Positions 1 to 8,737 of a stretch of DNA of 64,000 bases are shown here, one piece after another. Every line of letters starts with the position of its first letter. The first letter of the stretch is position 1. The position numbers were made by a program, and so were the translations under genes. Source of the DNA: Bradyrhizobium jicamae (GTDB lineage Bacteria > Pseudomonadota > Alphaproteobacteria > Rhizobiales > Xanthobacteraceae); NCBI RefSeq assembly GCF_018130695.1, contig NZ_JAFCJX010000001.1, positions 62,001 through 126,000 on the forward strand. Reading direction: 5' to 3'. A model generated the notes under the pieces. The model worked only from the letters and a program-made list of their open reading frames with translations, was not told where the DNA came from and did no database searches.

Positions 1-384
1 GGCCAGACCTATGTGCCGAAGAGCCGCACCGAACATTCCTTCTCCTGGCACGCGACCTTTCCGCCGGGCACTTTCGTTCCGCCGCATATCCATCCCGACC
101 AAGATGAGTATCTCTACATCCTCGAAGGCAAACTGGACTTCTTCCTCGACGGCGCCGACGAATCCGCCACCTCGGGTGATCTCGTCCGGTTGCCGATGGG
201 CAAGCCGCACGGCATCTTCAACAAGTCGCAGCAGCCGGCGAAGACGCTGTTCTGGGTGTCGCCGACGCGCAGGCTCTACGACCTGTTCTGGGCGATCCAC
301 AACATGAGGGAGCAGAATCCGGATGACGTGGTGCGGCTCGCCGCCGAGCACAACATCCACTTCCTGCCGCCGCCTCCCGGCTAA
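1..384 (+). CDS. Cupin-domain protein, 5' end cut by the window edge
   Basis: The frame is open from base 1 and ends at a TAA at 382-384. It encodes at least 127 residues, and the GTG at 13 is probably internal. A single-domain cupin fold is suggested by the segment PPHIHPDQDEYLYILEGKLDFFLDG, where a His-x-His pair and a downstream Glu match cupin motif 1, followed by LPMGKPHGIFN, which supplies the motif 2 histidine. These residues normally bind a metal ion. It could be a small dioxygenase, an isomerase or a sensor-like cupin; the substrate cannot be read from the sequence. It lies on the opposite strand to the aromatic-degradation genes and converges with the FAD monooxygenase. Confidence 0.75.
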   Translation, partial: GQTYVPKSRTEHSFSWHATFPPGTFVPPHIHPDQDEYLYILEGKLDFFLDGADESATSGDLVRLPMGKPHGIFNKSQQPAKTLFWVSPTRRLYDLFWAIHNMREQNPDDVVRLAAEHNIHFLPPPPG

Positions 385-393
385 CGCTCTGTC

Positions 394-491
394 CCCTCAT
401 CCTAAGGAGCTTGCGAAGCAAGCATCTCGAAGGACGTGGCCACCAGCCGGCCTCGTGGTTCGAGACGGCGCTTGCGCGCTCACCATGAGGG
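394..491. repeat. Imperfect palindromic intergenic repeat
   Basis: The outer arms CCCTCATCCTAAGGAGC and, at the right end, the complement of CCCTCATGGTGAGCGC face each other around a centre with GCTTGCGAAGCAAGC-like and CCACCAGCCGG pieces. It lies between two convergent stop codons and may act as a bidirectional terminator. From memory, elements of this shape are common between Bradyrhizobium genes. Confidence 0.55.
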
Positions 492-524
492 TTAGTCAGA
501 GGGCCTCCCCTCCTCTTCGAATAA

Positions 525-1769
525 CTACGGCTGCCGCGCGACCACGCGCGCGGCAAAGCCGGCCTTGGCGGCATAGCCGCGCACGATCGCCTCGCGCGCC
601 TCATAGTTCAAAATCGTATCGACGTCGGTAAAGCCCTGCGGCGCGAGTTGCTCGACGGCGTCGATCACGCCCTCCGGTCCGCCGCGGCGGTTGGAGGCAA
701 CGATGTCGGCAGTCATCGGCAGGCGCTGCCGCTCATAGGCGACCAGCGCCTGGCGCGGATGCTCGGCGCGCGCCAGCGCATCCGCAAGACAGCGCGCATC
801 GAGGATCGCCTGCGAAGCGCCATTGGAGCCGACCGGATACATCGGATGGGCGGCATCGCCGAGCAGCGTGACGCGGCCGCTCGACCAGTACGGCAGCGGA
901 TCGCGGTCGCAGCAGGGATACTCCCAGAATTCCGGCGTCGCCTTGATCATGCCGGCGAAATCGACCTGCGGGATCGAGAAGCTCACGACGTAAGGCATCA
1001 TCTCCTCGCGCCGGCCGAGCACCGACCAACCCTCGCGGCGCGGCGGCGGCGTCGAGCCGTCGCCGATCCGCACCAGCACCGCCCAGTTGGTGAGCCGGCT
1101 TGCCGGGCTCGATCCCGCCGCGATCGGATAGATCACCGCCTTGGCATTCAATCCGCCGGCGATGATCATCGAGCGTCCGGTCAAAAACACCGGCCAGTCG
1201 GTCGCGCCGCGCCACAGCATCAGCCCGTTCCAGACCGGGCCGCCCTCGGCGGGGAACAGCGTCTCGCGCACCTTGGAATGAATGCCGTCGGCGCCGATCA
1301 GGATGTCGCCGCGCGCGGTGTGGACATGCGCGCCGCTGCGATCGAAGAAGTAAGCCGAGACGCCGCCCTCGTCCTGCGTGAACGAGCCGAGCCGGCAGCC
1401 GGTGCGGATCGCGTCGGGGCCGAGCCGCTCGATCACGGCCTGATGGATCACGCCCTGTAGGCGACCGCGGTGGATCGAGAATTGCGGCACCTCGTGGCCG
1501 GCATCGAGCCCGCGCTTTTCGTGCCAGACCTGCTGGCCGTGGCGCGTCAGGTAGAACAGCTCGTAGGTGCGGATCGCCGCTTCATCGAGCCGGTCGAGCA
1601 GACCGAGCTGCGCCAGCTCGCGGATCGCATGCGGCAGCGTGTTGATGCCGACGCCGAGCTCGCGGATGGTGTCGGCCTGTTCGTACAGCTCGCATTCGAT
1701 GCCGCGCGCGCGCAGCATCAGCGCGGTGGTGAGGCCGCCAATTCCGCCGCCGACGATAATCGCCTTCAT
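525..1769 (-). CDS. FAD-dependent aromatic-ring monooxygenase (UbiH/salicylate hydroxylase superfamily)
   Basis: This 414-residue protein is of the usual length for a class A flavoprotein monooxygenase. The N-terminal GxGxxG nucleotide motif is at residues 7-12. The middle DG motif is visible in GADGIHSKVR, and the FAD-ribityl GD motif in LLGDAAHPMYPVGSNG near residue 303. Such enzymes use NAD(P)H and O2 to hydroxylate or decarboxylate-hydroxylate an aromatic acid in the cytoplasm. The MYPVGSNGASQAI segment resembles the PhzS-like subgroup more than classical salicylate hydroxylase, so the substrate is open. It is the distal gene on the minus strand after the RidA gene, 148 bp apart, so it may belong to the aminobenzoyl-CoA/salicylyl-CoA cluster or have its own promoter. 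Confidence 0.85.
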   Translation of the reverse strand: MKAIIVGGGIGGLTTALMLRARGIECELYEQADTIRELGVGINTLPHAIRELAQLGLLDRLDEAAIRTYELFYLTRHGQQVWHEKRGLDAGHEVPQFSIHRGRLQGVIHQAVIERLGPDAIRTGCRLGSFTQDEGGVSAYFFDRSGAHVHTARGDILIGADGIHSKVRETLFPAEGGPVWNGLMLWRGATDWPVFLTGRSMIIAGGLNAKAVIYPIAAGSSPASRLTNWAVLVRIGDGSTPPPRREGWSVLGRREEMMPYVVSFSIPQVDFAGMIKATPEFWEYPCCDRDPLPYWSSGRVTLLGDAAHPMYPVGSNGASQAILDARCLADALARAEHPRQALVAYERQRLPMTADIVASNRRGGPEGVIDAVEQLAPQGFTDVDTILNYEAREAIVRGYAAKAGFAARVVARQP

Positions 1770-1917
1770 CGTCCTTACTCCACTGACACCAGGACGGTTA
1801 ATTGCTCGCGCTTAAAGTCGCACGCCCCCTCACCCGACCGCAAGCTGCATCAACGCCTTGACGTCCTCCCGCGCGGCCATCCGCCCCCAAGGGTTAATGC
1901 GGGAATGCCCGACATGA

Positions 1918-2313
1918 TTAATCCGGCACCACCGCAATCGCTTGAATCTCCACCTTGGCGCGGTCCTCGATCAGGCCGGAGACCTGGATCGCGGTCATGG
2001 CCGGAAAGCGCCGGCCGATCACGTCGCGATAGACCACACCGATCTCCTTCAGCCGCGCGGAGTATTCCTTGCGGTCGAGCAGGAACCAGGTCATCGACAC
2101 GATGTGCTCAGGTCCCGCACCACCGGCGGCTGCGACATCGACGATGTTCTGCAGCGTCTGCTTGATCTGCGCGACGAGATCGTCCGATTCAAACTGGCAC
2201 TGCCCGTTCCAGCCGATCTGGCCGGCAATGAAGATGCTCTTGCCGCGTGCGGCGACGCCATTGGCGTAGCCGATCGGCTTGGCCCAGCCTTCGGGTTGCA
2301 ACGTCTCGTTCAT
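1918..2313 (-). CDS. RidA/YjgF family imine deaminase
   Basis: The product is 131 residues starting at MNETLQPEG. An upstream in-frame start at 2352 lies inside the preceding gene and is not needed. The RidA core is visible: the segment FIAGQIGWNGQ, the subunit-interface piece NIVDVAAAGGAGPEHIVSMTWF, and the C-terminal RFPAMTAIQVSGL, which resembles the R-x-A-x-x-V/P region around the ligand-binding arginine. RidA proteins hydrolyse enamine or imine intermediates to ketones and ammonia. The start lies 2 bp after the enoyl-CoA hydratase stop, so the two are translationally coupled. In an aminobenzoyl-CoA pathway the ring amino group becomes an enamine after ring reduction, which would give RidA a specific job here. 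That role is inference. Confidence 0.85.
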   Translation of the reverse strand: MNETLQPEGWAKPIGYANGVAARGKSIFIAGQIGWNGQCQFESDDLVAQIKQTLQNIVDVAAAGGAGPEHIVSMTWFLLDRKEYSARLKEIGVVYRDVIGRRFPAMTAIQVSGLIEDRAKVEIQAIAVVPD

Positions 2314-2314
2314 C

Positions 2315-3154
2315 TCAATTCCCCTCGAACAGCGGCTTCTTCTTCGCGGCAAACGCCTCGAAGGCGCGGCGGAAGTCGCCGGTCACCATGCAGATCGCCT
2401 GCGCCTGCGCTTCCGACTCGATCATCTCGTCGACGCCCATCGCCCATTCCTGGTTGAACATCGTCTTGGTGACGCCATGCGCGAACCACGGGCCATCAGC
2501 CAGCGAGCGCGCCAGCTCTTGTGCCGCCGCGGCGAGCTCGGCCGCAGGCACGAGACGATTGTGGAAGCCCCAGGCAAACCCTTCGTCCGCGCTCATCGCG
2601 CGGCCGGTGTAGAGCAGATCGGCGGCATGGCCCTGCCCGATCACGCGCGGCAACAGGCCGCAGGCGCCCATGTCGGCGCCGGCGAGACCGACGCGGGTGA
2701 ACAGGAATGCGGTCTTGGCCTGTGGCGTCGCGAGCCGCATGTCGGAGGCCAGCGCCAGCATCGCGCCGGCGCCGGCGCAGATGCCGTCGATCGCAGCCAC
2801 GATGATCTGCGGGCATTTGCGCATCGCGCGCACGACCTCACCGGTCATGCGGGTGAAGGCGAGCAGGTCCGGCATCGCCATCCGCGTCAGCGGTTCGATG
2901 ATCTCGAACACGTCACCGCCCGAGCAGAAATTGCCGTCGGCGCCGGTCAGCACGATCGTGCGGACATCGGAGGCGTATTTGAGATCGGTGAAGAGATCGC
3001 GCAGCTCCTCGTAGGACTCGAAGGTCAGCGGGTTCTTCTTGTCGGGCCGGTTCAGCGTGATGGTCGCGACGCGGCCGCTGTCATCGGTCGACCATTTGAA
3101 GTGCTTTGCCGGATAATTTTTGAACGGCCGAAGCTTTGCTTTCATCTCAGACAT
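2315..3154 (-). CDS. Enoyl-CoA hydratase/isomerase family protein
   Basis: A 279-residue crotonase-fold protein. The oxyanion-hole segments are [15 protein letters not shown] and [21 protein letters not shown] roughly 25-residue N-terminal extension ([25 protein letters not shown]) precedes the crotonase domain. The catalytic-Glu region reads [20 protein letters not shown], so the second catalytic glutamate of mitochondrial-type hydratases is not obvious and the chemistry could differ from simple hydration. It lies in a tight minus-strand operon: its start is 11 bp from the SDR stop and its stop is 2 bp from the RidA start. A role in processing the non-aromatic CoA ester made by the hydroxylase-reductase is likely but unproven. 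Confidence 0.85.
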   Translation of the reverse strand: MSEMKAKLRPFKNYPAKHFKWSTDDSGRVATITLNRPDKKNPLTFESYEELRDLFTDLKYASDVRTIVLTGADGNFCSGGDVFEIIEPLTRMAMPDLLAFTRMTGEVVRAMRKCPQIIVAAIDGICAGAGAMLALASDMRLATPQAKTAFLFTRVGLAGADMGACGLLPRVIGQGHAADLLYTGRAMSADEGFAWGFHNRLVPAAELAAAAQELARSLADGPWFAHGVTKTMFNQEWAMGVDEMIESEAQAQAICMVTGDFRRAFEAFAAKKKPLFEGN

Positions 3155-3165
3155 GGTGGTTTCCT

Positions 3166-3945
3166 CTACCCGGTAAAGACTTCGCCGCCGGCCACCGCCA
3201 CGGCTTGTCCGTTGATCGATGCTGCACCCGTCGAGGCGAGCCAGACGACGGTGTCGGCGACCTCCTCAGGGGTCACCAGCCGCTGCATCGGATTGACCTT
3301 TGCCAAAGCGGCCTTCGCCTCGTCCTCGCTGCGGCCGGTCTTGGCGACGATGTTCGCCGCAGCCTCCGCCACCAGCGGCGTGTCGGTATAGCCGGGGCAG
3401 ACCGCATTCACGGTGACCCCGCGCCGCGCATATTCCAGTGCCAGCGACCGCGTCAACCCGACGACGCCGTGTTTGGCGGCGACATAGGCCGAGACATAGG
3501 CATAGCCGGTCAGGCCGGCGGTCGAGGCGACGTTGATGACGCGGCCGCGGCCGCGCTTCGCCATATCAGGCAGCACCGCATGCGTCACCAGGAACACGCT
3601 GGTGAGGTTGCTCGCCAGCATGTCACCCCACAGGGTCGACGCGGTCTTGTCGAACGGCGCGCTGCCGGCCTTGCCGGCATTGTTGACGAGGATATCGATC
3701 GGCCCCGCCGTCGCCTCGATCTCCGCGATGCCCTTAGCCACCGCCGCCCCGTCGGTCACATCGATCGACGCGATGGCACCGGCATGATCGCCAAGCGAAC
3801 GCGCAACTGCTTGGAGCGCGTCGAGCCGGCGGCCGGCGACGCTGACGCGCACGCCAGCCTTTGCGAGCGCGACCGCCGTGGCGGCGCCGATGCCGGAGCC
3901 GGCGCCCGTCACCAGGGCATGTGCATTCGGCCAGAACTGCGTCAT
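3166..3945 (-). CDS. SDR family NAD(P)-dependent dehydrogenase
   Basis: A 259-residue classical short-chain dehydrogenase. The cofactor motif is TGAGSGIG near residues 13-20, followed by NNAG around residue 89. The catalytic Ser lies in [10 protein letters not shown] and the YxxxK pair in SAYVAAKHG. The C-terminal end, [11 protein letters not shown], is typical of the family. Its start overlaps the stop of the upstream hydroxylase-reductase gene by 4 bp (ATGA), which shows translational coupling. In this setting it probably oxidises a hydroxyacyl-CoA intermediate, as a beta-oxidation-like step after ring dearomatisation. The exact substrate is not readable. Confidence 0.88.
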   Translation of the reverse strand: MTQFWPNAHALVTGAGSGIGAATAVALAKAGVRVSVAGRRLDALQAVARSLGDHAGAIASIDVTDGAAVAKGIAEIEATAGPIDILVNNAGKAGSAPFDKTASTLWGDMLASNLTSVFLVTHAVLPDMAKRGRGRVINVASTAGLTGYAYVSAYVAAKHGVVGLTRSLALEYARRGVTVNAVCPGYTDTPLVAEAAANIVAKTGRSEDEAKAALAKVNPMQRLVTPEEVADTVVWLASTGAASINGQAVAVAGGEVFTG

Positions 3946-6257
3946 GCCTTCACTCCCGCGGCCGCGCGCTCGAGGTTGGCCTCATATTGCGGCTTGCCCG
4001 AGCGGTACTGCTTCGGCCAGGGAAGCGACTTGACGCCGATCTTCGCGGCCTCATGCAGCGTCCAGGCGGGATCAGCGAGATGCGGACGCGCGATCGCGCA
4101 GAGATCGGCGCGGCCGGCCGCGATGATCGAGTTGGCGTGATCGGCCTCGGAGATCGCGCCGACCGCGATGGTGGCGATGCCGACCTCGTTGCGGATCTTG
4201 TCCGCGAACGGGGTCTGGAAGAGCCGGCCATAGACCGGACGTTCGTCGGTCGAAACCTGGCCCGACGAGCAGTCGATCAGGTCGGCGCCGGCCTCCTTGA
4301 ACAGCTTTGCGAATTCCAGCGCATCGTCGGGCGTGTTGCCGCCCTCGGTCCAGTCGTGACAGGACAGGCGCACCGACATCGGCTTGTCCTTCGGCCACAC
4401 TTCGCGGACGGCGCGGAACACCTCCAGCGGAAACCGCGCGCGGTTCTCGATCGAGCCGCCACACTCGTCGGTGCGCAGATTGGTCAGCGGCGACAGGAAG
4501 CTCGACAGCAGATAGCCGTGGGCGCAGTGCAGTTCCAGGATGTCGAAGCCGATCTGCGCGGCACGCCTGGCCGACGCCACGAACTGGTCGCGCACCTCGT
4601 CCATGTCGGCGCGCGTCATCGCCTTCGGCACCTGGCCGTCGGCGAGATACGGCAGTGCAGAAGCCGAGACCAGCGGCCAATTGTGCTCGGGCAGCGCCTT
4701 GTCCATGCCTTCCCAGGCCACCCGGGTCGACCCCTTGCGGCCGGCATGGCCGAGCTGGATGCCGATCTTGCAACCGGAATTGCCGTGCACGAAATCGACG
4801 ATGCGCTTGAATGCCGCGGTCTGCGCATCATTCCACAGGCCGCAGCAGCCGGGCGTGATCCGCGCCTCCGGCGACACGCAGGTCATCTCGGTGAACATCA
4901 ACCCGGCGCCGCCCATCGCGCGGGAGCCGAAATGCACCAGATGGAAATCGGTCGGCACGCCCTCCTCGGCCGAATACATCGCCATCGGCGAGACGATGAT
5001 GCGGTTCTGCAGCGACAGCCCGCGAATCCTGAATGGCGTGAACATCGGCGGCGTCGAGCGTTCGTTGCTATCGGGCAGGCCGCTCTTCTCCGAGAACCAG
5101 CGCTCATAGCCTTCCAGCCAGGTCTTGTCGCGCAGCCGGAGGTTCTCGTGGCTGATGCGCTGCGATCGGGTCAGCAGAGAATACATGAACTGCTCGGGCT
5201 CCAGCGTGTCGGCATAGCGGTGGCCGACCACCTCGAACCATTCCATCGCATTGCGCGCCGCGTTCTGGATGCGGGCGACATCGACCCGGCGCAGCTCCAC
5301 ATAGGCGTTCAGCACGGCCGGAATGGTTTCACGCGACGTGCCATGAATCTTGAACTGGTTGGTCAGTTCGATCGCGTCCTCCAGCGCCAGCTTGGTGCCG
5401 GAGCCGATCGCGAAATGCGCGGTGTGCGCAGCATCGCCCATCAGCACGACATGGCTGTTGCCGTTATAGGTGGTCCAGTTGCCACAGATCAGCCGCGGGA
5501 ACGACAGCCAGGCCGAGCCGCGCAGATGGCGGGCATTGGAGACCAGCGAATGGCCTTCGAGAATCTCCGCGAAAATCTTCTCGCAGAAGGCGATCGACTC
5601 GCCCTGCTCCATCTTGTCGAGGCCGTGCGCGAGATAGGCCTCCTCGGTGGTCTCGATGATGAAGGTCGAGGCGCCCTCCTCGAACTTGTAGATGTGGGCC
5701 TGGAACCAGCCGTGCTCGGTCTTGCGGAAGTCGAAGGTGAAGGCGTCGAACAGGCGGTTGGTGCCGAGCCAGATGTAGCGGTTCGGCCGCATCAGCATGT
5801 CCGGCTGGAACGCTTCCGCATATTTGGTGCGGATCTTCGAATTGACCCCGTCGGCGGCGACGATCAAATCGGCGTCCGGGAAATCGAGGTCGGAGTCGAC
5901 GTCGCGCTCGAAGATCAGCTCGACGCCGAGTTCCTCGGCGCGCGCCTGCAGGATGTTGAGCAGCTTCTTGCGGCCGATGCCGACGAAGCCGTGCCCGGAG
6001 GTGCGCATCCGCCGGCCCTTGATCAGGACCTCGATGTCATCCCAGTGGTTGAACGCCTGCTCGATGGTGTCAGCGGTGACCGGATCCCATTTGCGCATAT
6101 TGTCCATGGTCGCATCCGAGAACACGACGCCGAACCCGAAGGTATCGTAGGGCCGGTTGCGCTCGACCACGGAAATGTGGTGCGCGGGATCCAGCATCTT
6201 CATCAGGATGCCGAAATAAAGCCCGGCCGGCCCGCCCCCAATGCAAACAATCCGCAT
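3942..6257 (-). CDS. Bifunctional 2-aminobenzoyl-CoA / salicylyl-CoA 5-hydroxylase and old-yellow-enzyme-type reductase
   Basis: This 771-residue two-domain flavoprotein has an N-terminal FAD monooxygenase (about residues 1-385) with the [10 protein letters not shown] dinucleotide motif at residues 7-16, the [11 protein letters not shown] segment and [16 protein letters not shown]. The C-terminal half (about 400-765) is an NADH:flavin oxidoreductase/old yellow enzyme TIM barrel, seen from the segments [52 protein letters not shown] and [10 protein letters not shown]. This architecture is known from Azoarcus evansii 2-aminobenzoyl-CoA monooxygenase/reductase and from the salicylyl-CoA 5-hydroxylase family. 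It would hydroxylate an aromatic CoA ester and, in the aminobenzoyl case, reduce the ring. It is the first gene of the minus-strand operon. No CoA ligase lies in the window. Confidence 0.9.
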   Translation of the reverse strand: MRIVCIGGGPAGLYFGILMKMLDPAHHISVVERNRPYDTFGFGVVFSDATMDNMRKWDPVTADTIEQAFNHWDDIEVLIKGRRMRTSGHGFVGIGRKKLLNILQARAEELGVELIFERDVDSDLDFPDADLIVAADGVNSKIRTKYAEAFQPDMLMRPNRYIWLGTNRLFDAFTFDFRKTEHGWFQAHIYKFEEGASTFIIETTEEAYLAHGLDKMEQGESIAFCEKIFAEILEGHSLVSNARHLRGSAWLSFPRLICGNWTTYNGNSHVVLMGDAAHTAHFAIGSGTKLALEDAIELTNQFKIHGTSRETIPAVLNAYVELRRVDVARIQNAARNAMEWFEVVGHRYADTLEPEQFMYSLLTRSQRISHENLRLRDKTWLEGYERWFSEKSGLPDSNERSTPPMFTPFRIRGLSLQNRIIVSPMAMYSAEEGVPTDFHLVHFGSRAMGGAGLMFTEMTCVSPEARITPGCCGLWNDAQTAAFKRIVDFVHGNSGCKIGIQLGHAGRKGSTRVAWEGMDKALPEHNWPLVSASALPYLADGQVPKAMTRADMDEVRDQFVASARRAAQIGFDILELHCAHGYLLSSFLSPLTNLRTDECGGSIENRARFPLEVFRAVREVWPKDKPMSVRLSCHDWTEGGNTPDDALEFAKLFKEAGADLIDCSSGQVSTDERPVYGRLFQTPFADKIRNEVGIATIAVGAISEADHANSIIAAGRADLCAIARPHLADPAWTLHEAAKIGVKSLPWPKQYRSGKPQYEANLERAAAGVKA

Positions 6258-6472
6258 GGCGATCTCCCGTTGGATTCGGCGGCCGGGGTTGTTTGACGCA
6301 GGATTCCCGGGGAGCCGATGCCGGATATTATTTTATACTTAAAATAATTGTCAAGGGCGGGTTGGCGGTCTTGGAGGGGTAAAAGCGAGGGCCAAGCCCA
6401 CCTCCGTCGCCCTGCTGAAAGCCAGGACGACGAATGAGGTTCGCCCGGCCTCATTTGTCAAACAGCCCAATG

Positions 6473-6577
6473 GTGTCATCACCCGCGCATGCGGGTGATC
6501 CAGTATTCCAGAGACGGCTGTGATTGGGCCGATGGGCCCCGGCGTACTGGATCGCCCGCATGCGCGGGCGATGACAC
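6473..6577. repeat. Imperfect inverted repeat with 37-bp arms
   Basis: The left arm 6473-6509 and right arm 6541-6577 are near reverse complements with four mismatches by eye. Each arm is itself palindromic around CCCGCGCATGCGGG or CCCGCATGCGCGGG. The loop is about 31 bp. The structure suggests a small mobile palindromic repeat rather than a simple terminator. Confidence 0.7.
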
Positions 6578-7103
6578 TGAGGTATGACTCCACATTCTCG
6601 CGACATGATTTGTCCGAGTCTTGCTTTTCGTTCGCGCCCTTAGAGAACTGAGGGCGCAGGGAAGACCGGGTGCACGCCGCACCCGCGGTCTCGTGCGCAA
6701 TGAGTAGAAGGTTGCGCACACGAGCATACAGGTTTGGCTGAGACATCCCGGCCTTCCCTGCGCGATGGTTTTACGGCTTATACGTGCTCGCCCTGGTGAG
6801 ACTCTGCTTTTGTGCCACCATCGTCCGCGATCGGCTTTGGGCCTCTCACGGACTTGCCACCAACATCGGGGCGGCAGGCCCACACGACTTCGCCGTCCAC
6901 CTCACATGCACACGTCCGTGCACGCTCGGCGGCCACCGCATCACCACCCACGTTCGTGACGTTCGCGAAACGCCCCTCGTGTCGGGTGAGACGGCGCCAT
7001 TGTTAGCATATTCCGAAGTTCGTGTAAAGAGGATTATTTTTGCCTAGTGGCCTTGCGCCGTCGGGCAAATCAGCGGTCTAATGTCAGCGGGAGCGCACAG
7101 ATT

Positions 7104-7190
7104 CGTAGGATGGGTGGAGCGCAGCGATACCCATCATCTCACTACGCGGCACGAAGGTGATGGGTATCGCTGCGCTCCACCCATCCTACG
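7104..7190. repeat. Perfect 33-bp inverted repeat, 21-bp spacer
   Basis: Arm 7104-7136 is the exact reverse complement of arm 7158-7190. The arms begin and end with CGTAGGATGGGTGGAGCGCA and its complement. It sits 9 bp beyond the stop of the ABC ATPase gene, so a transcript of that operon would form a very stable hairpin that could terminate transcription or protect the 3' end. The perfect match implies recent origin or selection. Confidence 0.85.
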
Positions 7191-7198
7191 CGCTGCCC

Positions 7199-8737
7199 TC
7201 AATGCACCGCCGCGTACAGGATCTTGTCCTGCGTGGCATCGGCCGCGTCGAACTCGGCGACGATGCGGCCGGTGCGGGCGACCAGGATGCGGTCGGAGAC
7301 GGCGAGGATTTCCGGCAGATAGGACGAGATCACGACCACCGCCTTGCCCTCGTCGGCAAGCCTGCGGATCTCGGCGTGGATGTGCGGGATGGTGCCGACG
7401 TCGACGCCGCGGGTCGGCTCGTCGAAGATGATGATCGAGGGATCCTGCACCAGCGTCTTCGCCAGCACCACCTTCTGCTGGTTGCCGCCGGACAGCTCGA
7501 TGATCCGCGCTTTCCGCTGCAATGCGCTGATCTTCAGCCGATCGACCCAGTAGCTGGCGAGCTTGCTGCGCCGCGCCTTCGACAGCAGGAAGCTCCAGCC
7601 GGTGCGGGTGGCGAGATTGCCGATATAGACGTTGTCGTCGACCACCATGGTTTCGAAGAAGCCGTTGGCCTTGCGGTCCTCGGTGATGTAGGCGATGCCG
7701 TCATTGATGGCCTGCCGCGGCACGCGGTAGCGGATCGGCTTGCCGCGGAGCCGAATGGTGCCGCCATTGACGAGATTGCGCTTCAGCGCGCCGTAGATCA
7801 CCTTGGCGATCTCGGTGCGGCCCGAGCCGATCAGGCCGGCGATGCCGACGACCTCGCCGGCATAGACCGAGAACGACATGTTCTTGACCGCCATGCCCAT
7901 GGTGACGTTCTCGACCGTCAGCACCTTCTCGCGGCGCTGGTGGGTCTTTTCCTTGCGGCCATAGACCGCCTGCGCCACCTCGCGGCCGACCATGTGCTGC
8001 ACCAGCGCGTCGCGCGTCAGCTGCTTGGCGGGTGCTGTGATCACGAGCTTGCCGTCGCGCAGCACGGTGATGCGGTCGGCGATCTGCAGCGATTCCTCCA
8101 GCGCGTGCGAGATGTAGATGATGGAGACGCCGCGGGCGCGCAGATCGCGCACCAAATGGAAGAAGTGGACGATCTCCTCCGGCGTCAGGCTCGCGGTCGG
8201 CTCGTCGAAGATGATGATGCGGGCCTTGTTGTAGATCGCGCGCGCGATCTCGACCATCTGCTTCTTGGCGGTGCCGAGCAGCGCCACGGGAGTAGCCGGA
8301 TCGACGTGGAAGTTGAGGGATTGCAACAGCTGCTGGGCCTGGATGTTCAGCGTGCGGAAACGCGTCAAAAGCTTTTCGTTGCCGAGCTCGATGTTCTGCG
8401 CCGCCGTCATGGTCGGCACCAGGCTGGTTTCCTGATAGACCATGCAGATGCCGGCGTTGAGCGCATCGCGCGGCTGCTCGAGATTGGCTGATTTGCCGTC
8501 GAGCAGATAGTCGCCGGAGGTCAGCTTGATCGCACCCGCGATCGCCTTGCACAGCGTCGACTTGCCGGCGCCGTTCTCGCCGACGAGGGCATGCACTTCG
8601 CCGGGATAGAGATCGAAATTGACGCCCTCGATGGCGTGAACGCCGCCATAGATCTTCGATCCGCTCTTGATCTGCAGCACCGGCTCGCGCGGCGCGGCCC
8701 CGGTGCTCTCGGCTACCTGCATCACGCCGTCATTCAT
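7199..8737 (-). CDS. Sugar-type ABC importer, duplicated ATPase subunit (RbsA/MglA family)
   Basis: A 512-residue protein with two nucleotide-binding domains, the normal size for the CUT2 carbohydrate importers. The first domain (about 20-260) has Walker A GENGAGKST and Walker B IIIFDEPTASLTPEE, with a degenerate signature region VALLGTAKKQMVEIAR. The second (about 270-505) has the degenerate Walker A GLIGSGRTE typical of the family, signature LSGGNQQK and Walker B IIIFDEPTRGVDVGT. It energises import of a sugar or polyol at the inner membrane. It is the last gene of a five-gene minus-strand operon, and its start overlaps the stop of the SMP-30 gene by 4 bp. Confidence 0.93.
   Translation of the reverse strand: MNDGVMQVAESTGAAPREPVLQIKSGSKIYGGVHAIEGVNFDLYPGEVHALVGENGAGKSTLCKAIAGAIKLTSGDYLLDGKSANLEQPRDALNAGICMVYQETSLVPTMTAAQNIELGNEKLLTRFRTLNIQAQQLLQSLNFHVDPATPVALLGTAKKQMVEIARAIYNKARIIIFDEPTASLTPEEIVHFFHLVRDLRARGVSIIYISHALEESLQIADRITVLRDGKLVITAPAKQLTRDALVQHMVGREVAQAVYGRKEKTHQRREKVLTVENVTMGMAVKNMSFSVYAGEVVGIAGLIGSGRTEIAKVIYGALKRNLVNGGTIRLRGKPIRYRVPRQAINDGIAYITEDRKANGFFETMVVDDNVYIGNLATRTGWSFLLSKARRSKLASYWVDRLKISALQRKARIIELSGGNQQKVVLAKTLVQDPSIIIFDEPTRGVDVGTIPHIHAEIRRLADEGKAVVVISSYLPEILAVSDRILVARTGRIVAEFDAADATQDKILYAAVH

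Larger units (their letters stand above)
6258..7198. other. 940-bp non-coding, repeat-rich region
   Basis: No convincing gene is visible; the open frames lack family features and ribosome binding sites. It must hold the promoter of the hydroxylase-reductase operon (right after 6257, where an AT-richer TATTATTTTATACTTAAA stretch lies at about 6327-6345) and the 3' end signals of the ABC operon that stops at 7199. It contains two inverted repeats (6473-6577 and 7104-7190). A GC-rich stretch at about 6640-7060 resembles, from memory, a decayed interspersed element found between Bradyrhizobium genes. Confidence 0.6.

Noticed and set aside
3861..6296. 811-codon plus-strand open frame
   Set aside because: It is antisense to the hydroxylase-reductase gene, whose domains are unmistakable; the product is arginine/histidine-rich with no family features.
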